This document shows positions 60,787 to 64,000 of a stretch of 64,000 nt of DNA, in pieces (the stretch's first letter is position 1; each line of letters opens with the position of its first letter). Below the pieces are notes generated by a model that made no database searches, was not told the DNA's origin, and saw only the letters and a list, made by a program, of their open reading frames with translations. Origin of the DNA: Tenacibaculum agarivorans (GTDB lineage: Bacteria; Bacteroidota; Bacteroidia; Flavobacteriales; Flavobacteriaceae); NCBI RefSeq assembly GCF_001936575.1, contig NZ_MSMP01000021.1:24300-88299 (forward strand). Direction: 5' to 3'. The position numbers and the translations under genes are program-made.

Positions 60787-62079
60787 TTATTGATTCATTA
60801 ATTCTTCAATTTCTTCTGCTTCAATAGGAATATTCTTCATTAAGTTTAGAGGTTCTCCTTGCTCTTGGATAACAACATCATCTTCTAAACGAATACCAAA
60901 ACCTTCATCAGGAATATAAATTCCAGGTTCTACCGTAAATATCATATTAGCTTGCATTGGTTCGTGTAACAAACCATAATCGTGAGTATCTAAACCAATA
61001 TGGTGCGATGTACCATGCATAAAGTATTTTTTATACGCTGGCCAACTTGGATCTTCATTTTGAACATCAGCTTTATCTAATAAACCTAAACCTAATAACT
61101 CAGAAGTCATTAATTTTCCAACTTCAACATGATAATCTGACCAAATAGCACCTGGCACTAACATTTTTGTAGCCTCATTTTTCACACGATTTACTGCGTT
61201 ATATACCGCTTTTTGCCTGTCAGTAAAACGACCAGAAACAGGAATTGTTCTACTCATATCACTAGAGTAATTAGCATATTCTGCAGCAACATCGAAAAGA
61301 ATTAAGTCGCCATCTTTACATTGTTGATTATTTTCAATATAGTGTAATACGTTTGCATTTTTACCACTGGCAATAATCGGTGTGTAAGCAAATCCTTTTG
61401 ATCTATTTCTTAAAAATTCGTGTGCAAATTCAGCTTCAATTTCATATTCCCAAACATCAGGCTTCACAAAATCTAACACTCTTCTAAACCCTTTTTCAGT
61501 AATGTCACAAGCTTTTTGCATTAGGTCAATTTCTATTTGATTTTTTACTGATCGTAAACGTTGTAAAATAGGATTACTTTTAGCTACAGAATGTGCTGGA
61601 TATTTAGCTAATAACCATTTTGTGAATCTAGCTTCACGAGTTTCTGTTTCTATTTTTGCTCTATAATGTTCATTAGTGTTGATGTAAACCGTTTCAGCAT
61701 AAGCCATTAATTCCGCTAAAACCTTTTCCAAATCTTGTAACCAAAAAACAGTTTTTACTCCGCTTGTATCAAAAGCTTTTTCTTTGGTTAATTTTTCTCC
61801 TTCCCAAACCGCTATATGTTCATTGGTTTCTCTTAGAAATAAGATTTCTCGTAAATTTTCTTTAGGACAATCTGGGTAAACTATTAAAATACTTTCCTCT
61901 TGATCTACACCACTTAAAAAGAAAATATCTCTATGTTGCTCAAAAGGTAAAGTAGAATCCGCACTTACAGGATAAATATCATTAGAATTGAAAACGGCTA
62001 AACTATTAGGCTTCATTTGAGCCATAAAGTTTTTACGATTCTTAATGAACAAGTCTTTATTAATAGGTAAGTATTTCAT
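60787..62079 (-). CDS. pepP: Xaa-Pro aminopeptidase (aminopeptidase P)
   Basis: About 430 residues from the ATG at 62079 (MKYLPINKDLF); the 11 codons before it are likely untranslated. M24B metallopeptidase: N-terminal AMP_N domain, then the metal-binding set LILFDVAAEYANYSSDMSRTIP (Asp, Asp), MHGTSHHIGLDTHDYG (His), FTVEPGIYIP (Glu) and GIRLEDDVVI (Glu). It removes N-terminal residues next to proline. Stand-alone gene. Confidence 0.94.
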   Translation of the reverse strand: MKYLPINKDLFIKNRKNFMAQMKPNSLAVFNSNDIYPVSADSTLPFEQHRDIFFLSGVDQEESILIVYPDCPKENLREILFLRETNEHIAVWEGEKLTKEKAFDTSGVKTVFWLQDLEKVLAELMAYAETVYINTNEHYRAKIETETREARFTKWLLAKYPAHSVAKSNPILQRLRSVKNQIEIDLMQKACDITEKGFRRVLDFVKPDVWEYEIEAEFAHEFLRNRSKGFAYTPIIASGKNANVLHYIENNQQCKDGDLILFDVAAEYANYSSDMSRTIPVSGRFTDRQKAVYNAVNRVKNEATKMLVPGAIWSDYHVEVGKLMTSELLGLGLLDKADVQNEDPSWPAYKKYFMHGTSHHIGLDTHDYGLLHEPMQANMIFTVEPGIYIPDEGFGIRLEDDVVIQEQGEPLNLMKNIPIEAEEIEELMNQ

Positions 62080-62256
62080 CGTTGTTTGCTTTTTTAAATG
62101 TTTTGCAATCAAAAATAAAAAAACTAAAGAGCAATACTATAGTAAACCGTTGTGTTTTAACAAAAATAGATTTATAAAAAGCAAATATAGATTGTGAATA
62201 TTGAAACAGAAAGAAGCGGTGTAGTTTTAACCGTAATAATTTAAAAAGAGAATTTT

Positions 62257-63348
62257 ATGAATAGTAGGGGTATATTTTTCTTTTCAATTTTTTATTTCAT
62301 TTATATTAATTGCAATGGACAACAATGGGTAAATGTTTTAACAACCAAATTCGGTAAACAAACATTGTATAGAGATGCTGATGATAAAGCGCTAAATGGA
62401 CATTATAAAATAGCAACAAGTTATGACGGAAGGTATTCTGAAATCAATGTAAAAGAAGGAAAATTAGAAGGTGAACGTAAAGATTTTAATAAAGACGGAG
62501 CGTTAGTAAAAGTTGAATATTATAAAGAAGGTTTTTTATATGGAGTAGTAAAAGATTATTATGTAAATGGAAAAGTGAAGAAGGAAACTACTTATGAGAA
62601 AGGAACTTTGAATGGAGTGGTTAAAGGTTATGATTTTAATGGAAATGAAGTAAGCACGGAACATTATGAAAATGGTTTAAAGGTTGGAAAATGGGTAGCG
62701 AGAATAAGAAAAGTATCTACTTCAGAATATTATACAGTTACTAAGTTTTTTACAAAAGGAAAACCTTCAGGAACATGGAAAGAAGTGAATGAAGAGAATA
62801 CTCCTGTTTGGATCAAAAAATACTTTAGTTCGAATCATTATCGAAAAAGAGAATATTATGATAATGGGCAATTAAAAAAGGAAATAACTCAAAAAGAGGG
62901 AAAGACTGTAGGTGATAAAATAGAGTATTACAATACAGGAACTTTAAAGTCTAAGTGGACTTATAAAGAAGGGAAATTAAAATATAGATTGGACAATAAC
63001 GAGGATGGTAACCCTAAATTTATTGGACATTACAAAAAAGGAAAATTGCACGGAGAGCATATTCATTATGATGATAATGGTCAAATAACAATGAAGGGAA
63101 ATTTTTTGGATGGCAGACGTAATGGCGTATGGGAATTTAACGTGACTAGCAAAAGAATAACAACCTATAAAAATGGTAAAAAGCATGGTTTAGAAAAAAT
63201 ATACTCAAGTGATGGAAAACTATTTTCTGAGGGAAGCTATGCCAATAATATAAAAAACGGAGTTTGGAAATACTATAATAAAAATCAAGATGTTACCAGA
63301 GAAACTAATTATAAAAGAGGAAAGCAAGAGTATGAAAAGAAGTATTAG
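62257..63348 (+). CDS. YwqK-type/MORN-like repeat protein
   Basis: 363 residues with a signal peptide (about 1-21, INCNGQQ). The body is a run of about 12-14 short repeats of the GxxxGxxxxYxxNGxxxxE type, e.g. GFLYGVVKDYYVNGKVKKE and GKLHGEHIHYDDNGQITMKG. These MORN_2 repeats are found in YwqK-family 'antitoxins' and secreted Bacteroidota proteins, where the role is usually unknown. The label antitoxin should not be taken literally. Followed after 37 bases by the next gene. Confidence 0.78.
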   Translation: MNSRGIFFFSIFYFIYINCNGQQWVNVLTTKFGKQTLYRDADDKALNGHYKIATSYDGRYSEINVKEGKLEGERKDFNKDGALVKVEYYKEGFLYGVVKDYYVNGKVKKETTYEKGTLNGVVKGYDFNGNEVSTEHYENGLKVGKWVARIRKVSTSEYYTVTKFFTKGKPSGTWKEVNEENTPVWIKKYFSSNHYRKREYYDNGQLKKEITQKEGKTVGDKIEYYNTGTLKSKWTYKEGKLKYRLDNNEDGNPKFIGHYKKGKLHGEHIHYDDNGQITMKGNFLDGRRNGVWEFNVTSKRITTYKNGKKHGLEKIYSSDGKLFSEGSYANNIKNGVWKYYNKNQDVTRETNYKRGKQEYEKKY

Positions 63349-63385
63349 TATAATGAATTAAATAAACTCCTTACCTAGGTTTTCC

Positions 63386-63730
63386 ATGAAGAAATTGATA
63401 CTATACGTTATTAGAAAGCTATTAGTTATAGTAATTCCTTTATTATGCTTGTATGTATATGCACAATTGGTGTTTGCAGAAAATCACAAAAAAGAACATC
63501 CAACTGACGTTGGGTTAGGGATTGCTATTGTATTGTTTTTTATATTATCAATTTTAGTTGTTATCTTTTTAGCAGATGTGCTAAAGCATTTTAAACAAAG
63601 GGAATTTGTATTACTTGCAATCGATGTTTTCTTCCTTATTCTTTTATGTATTCCTGTATTAAATATAGATTGTTTAATGGGAGGAGATTTCTTTTTTTGT
63701 GAAGAATTATTATCTATTTCCTTATTTTAA
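63386..63730 (+). CDS. Small membrane protein, hypothetical
   Basis: 114 residues. Three hydrophobic segments (about 5-28, 43-64, 75-94). No family recognised. Same strand as the YwqK-type gene and possibly cotranscribed. Its stop codon is within the first bases of the repeat element that follows. Confidence 0.5.
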   Translation: MKKLILYVIRKLLVIVIPLLCLYVYAQLVFAENHKKEHPTDVGLGIAIVLFFILSILVVIFLADVLKHFKQREFVLLAIDVFFLILLCIPVLNIDCLMGGDFFFCEELLSISLF

Positions 63731-63812
63731 CATGAATCTTGGATAAACTTTTTTGTCAGTTCAAGAAGACCCTCGACAAAAATTTTGTGAAACAGCTATA
63801 ATGACATGTTAT
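63727..63812. repeat. Partial copy of the 15-kb palindromic element
   Basis: Begins TTAACATGAATCTTGG and shares GATAAACTTTTTTGTCAGTT exactly with the reverse complement of the 15088-15267 element. The right half differs and rather matches 12900-12960. Confidence 0.65.
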
Positions 63813-63828
63813 TGAAAAAGGACCTATT

Positions 63829-63990
63829 GATAAGAATTTTTAAAAATCAAGGCAGCAGGGTTGGCTGAAAGATGAAAAGCTGTTTGAGCATTAGCGAGTT
63901 CTTTTCATCTGTGGCTGGAGATGTCGTAGTATTTTAAAATTCTTATCATTTCAGTCTTGATTTTTGCTCCTTTGCATCAAGGCAAAGGAG
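63829..63990. repeat. Compound palindromic element at the window edge
   Basis: Outer inverted arms GATAAGAATTTT (63829-63840) and AAAATTCTTATC (63936-63947), inner arms GATGAAAAG (63871-63879) and CTTTTCATC (63901-63909), and a separate hairpin CTCCTTTGC/GCAAAGGAG (63967-63990). No ORF. It is probably a dispersed, folded intergenic repeat and may extend beyond the window. Confidence 0.55.
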
Positions 63991-64000
63991 AGAAAATATA

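Noticed and set aside
62257..63348. YwqK-type protein as the antitoxin of a toxin-antitoxin pair
   Set aside because: The family name is historical; the protein has a signal peptide and the neighbouring small membrane protein does not look like a toxin.
1..64000. tRNA, rRNA or insertion sequences
   Set aside because: No cloverleaf-like sequence, rRNA-like block or transposase motif was found by reading both strands; a covariance-model search would be needed to exclude tRNAs fully.

Overview
The window is AT-rich chromosomal DNA from a bacterium of the phylum Bacteroidota, almost certainly family Flavobacteriaceae (a Tenacibaculum/Polaribacter-like marine lineage is plausible, but the genus is inference). 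The grounds are a type IX secretion (T9SS) sorting tail on a secreted nuclease, lipoproteins with acidic residues just after the lipid-bearing Cys, TAnnTTTG-type promoter -7 elements, little use of Shine-Dalgarno sites, and Bacteroidota-type families (DUF4175, GIN domain, ECF sigma followed by an anti-sigma/beta-barrel protein, LuxE-like acyltransferase, YHS-domain proteins). No rRNA, tRNA, CRISPR array, transposase or prophage was recognised.

Layout. 0-7.7 kb: a truncated DUF4175 gene, ybeY, mnmG and a methyltransferase. A 1.5 kb gene-free stretch after mnmG holds decayed duplications of the mnmG 3' end, and six parS-like palindromes lie around it. 7.8-12.5 kb: DoxX-like protein, SPFH protein, tatA, GIN-domain protein, rnr. 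12.5-13.6 kb: a small membrane ORF and a very AT-rich gap with DnaA-box-like sequences (weak origin candidate). 13.6-19.3 kb: rpiB, elaA-like acetyltransferase, rluE-type pseudouridine synthase, DUF2167 protein, recA, a CxxS thioredoxin-like protein, an acetyltransferase. 19.3-27.4 kb: a type II secretion/type IV pilus-like machine (prepilin peptidase, GspE, GspC/PilP-like, three or four pseudopilins, GspF, GspL/PilN-like, GspM/PilO-like) with no secretin in view. 27.8-35.8 kb: RelE/ParE-type toxin-antitoxin pair, dut, gpsA, an ACT-like protein, an MFS exporter, two YHS paralogues, a LuxE-like enzyme. 35.9-41.0 kb: a lipoprotein serpin, four small lipoproteins, then an ECF sigma factor and its putative anti-sigma/barrel partner, all on one strand with short gaps. 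41.1-51.2 kb: housekeeping and metabolic genes (isoaspartyl peptidase, ALDH7-type dehydrogenase, pth, queD-like, AraC regulator, fatty acid hydroxylase, enoyl-CoA hydratase, acetyltransferases). 51.3-64 kb: T9SS-exported nuclease, MATE pump, an orphan GspG-like protein, Fur regulator, a Cys-rich small peptide, MerC-domain protein, an outer-membrane barrel divergent from a LytS/LytTR two-component pair, an aminopeptidase P, a YwqK-type repeat protein.

The most unusual signals are not ordinary genes: (1) the parS-like palindromes around mnmG, some of which double as terminators; (2) two independent cases (mnmG and the ALDH gene) where a gene's 3' end plus its terminator and downstream DNA has been tandemly duplicated and is decaying; (3) a pilus/secretion cluster with a beta-helix-like minor pseudopilin; (4) the serpin-lipoprotein-sigma array; (5) a 59-residue six-Cys peptide with a bacteriocin-type leader. 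Function calls rest on motif recognition by eye; no database search was run.
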